Source: Beijerinckiaceae bacterium
GTDB lineage: Bacteria > Pseudomonadota > Alphaproteobacteria > Rhizobiales > Beijerinckiaceae
DNA: 33,911 nt
Direction of reading: 5' to 3'
Assembly (NCBI GenBank): GCA_947380915.1
Contig: CANCSY010000009.1
Location: 1 to 33,911, forward strand
In this document: positions 33,908 through 33,911 of the stretch, piece after piece
How the letters are laid out: every line of letters starts with the position of its first letter
Position numbering within the stretch: position 1 is the stretch's first letter
Notes under the pieces: model-generated
What the model saw: the letters and a program-made list of their open reading frames with translations, nothing else
The model's database searches: none
What the model was told of the DNA's origin: nothing
Made by a program: the position numbers and the translations under genes

Positions 33908-33911
33908 TCGG

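Noticed and set aside
1..33911. CRISPR arrays, rRNA genes, transposases, integrases
   Set aside because: No regular spaced repeats, rRNA sequences or complete mobile-element genes were found on either strand.

Overview
The window is high-GC DNA from an alphaproteobacterium, most likely of the order Hyphomicrobiales (Rhizobiales). This rests on two conserved chromosomal gene orders. One is rpmH-rnpA-yidC-engB-argB-HAD nucleotidase on the minus strand. The other is rnd-lptC-lptA-lptB-rpoN-hpf-ptsN on the plus strand. The family cannot be fixed from sequence alone. No plasmid, prophage, CRISPR array or intact insertion sequence was seen.

Layout. (1) 1-1720: a possible gene tail, then a Bug/TctC-type periplasmic binding protein with an OsmC-family protein behind it. 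(2) 1788-6862: the ribosome, RNase P, membrane-insertase, GTPase and arginine operon, read leftward from a strong promoter at 7029-7058 through a leader of about 160 nt that carries repeats. (3) 7216-8937: an orphan sensor histidine kinase and tRNA-Arg(ACG). (4) 8938-24932: an accessory-looking block. It holds an MFS exporter, a lipocalin-like protein, four more Bug-type binding proteins, a GT4 glycosyltransferase, an AT-rich FkbM methyltransferase, a two-subunit thiamine-diphosphate (E1) dehydrogenase with a sugar-type epimerase, an FMN alpha-hydroxyacid dehydrogenase, a glycine-zipper lipoprotein and a flavin reductase-like protein. (5) 24933-31355: a small secreted protein, RNase D, the LPS-transport genes, sigma-54, hibernation factor and PtsN. 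(6) 31357-33907: glucokinase (minus strand) and adenosylhomocysteinase (plus strand), the latter with a clear promoter and an adjacent palindrome.

How the genes fit together. Regions 2 and 5 are housekeeping: protein synthesis and membrane insertion, LPS export, nitrogen and carbon regulation. The accessory block is the interesting part. Five Bug-family binding proteins share an unusual signature (GGGYDxYAR, NMPGAG, APxDGT) but no TctA or TctB membrane subunit is present. Most sit next to a different redox or catabolic gene. The densest module, 15710-22143, combines two tandem binding proteins, a divergent E1 alpha/beta pair lacking E2/E3, an epimerase and an alpha-hydroxyacid dehydrogenase. 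It looks like a pathway for a hydroxy- or keto-acid, and the E1 beta subunit has lost the usual GED(V/N) loop. This is the best candidate here for undescribed biochemistry; the substrate assignment is inference.
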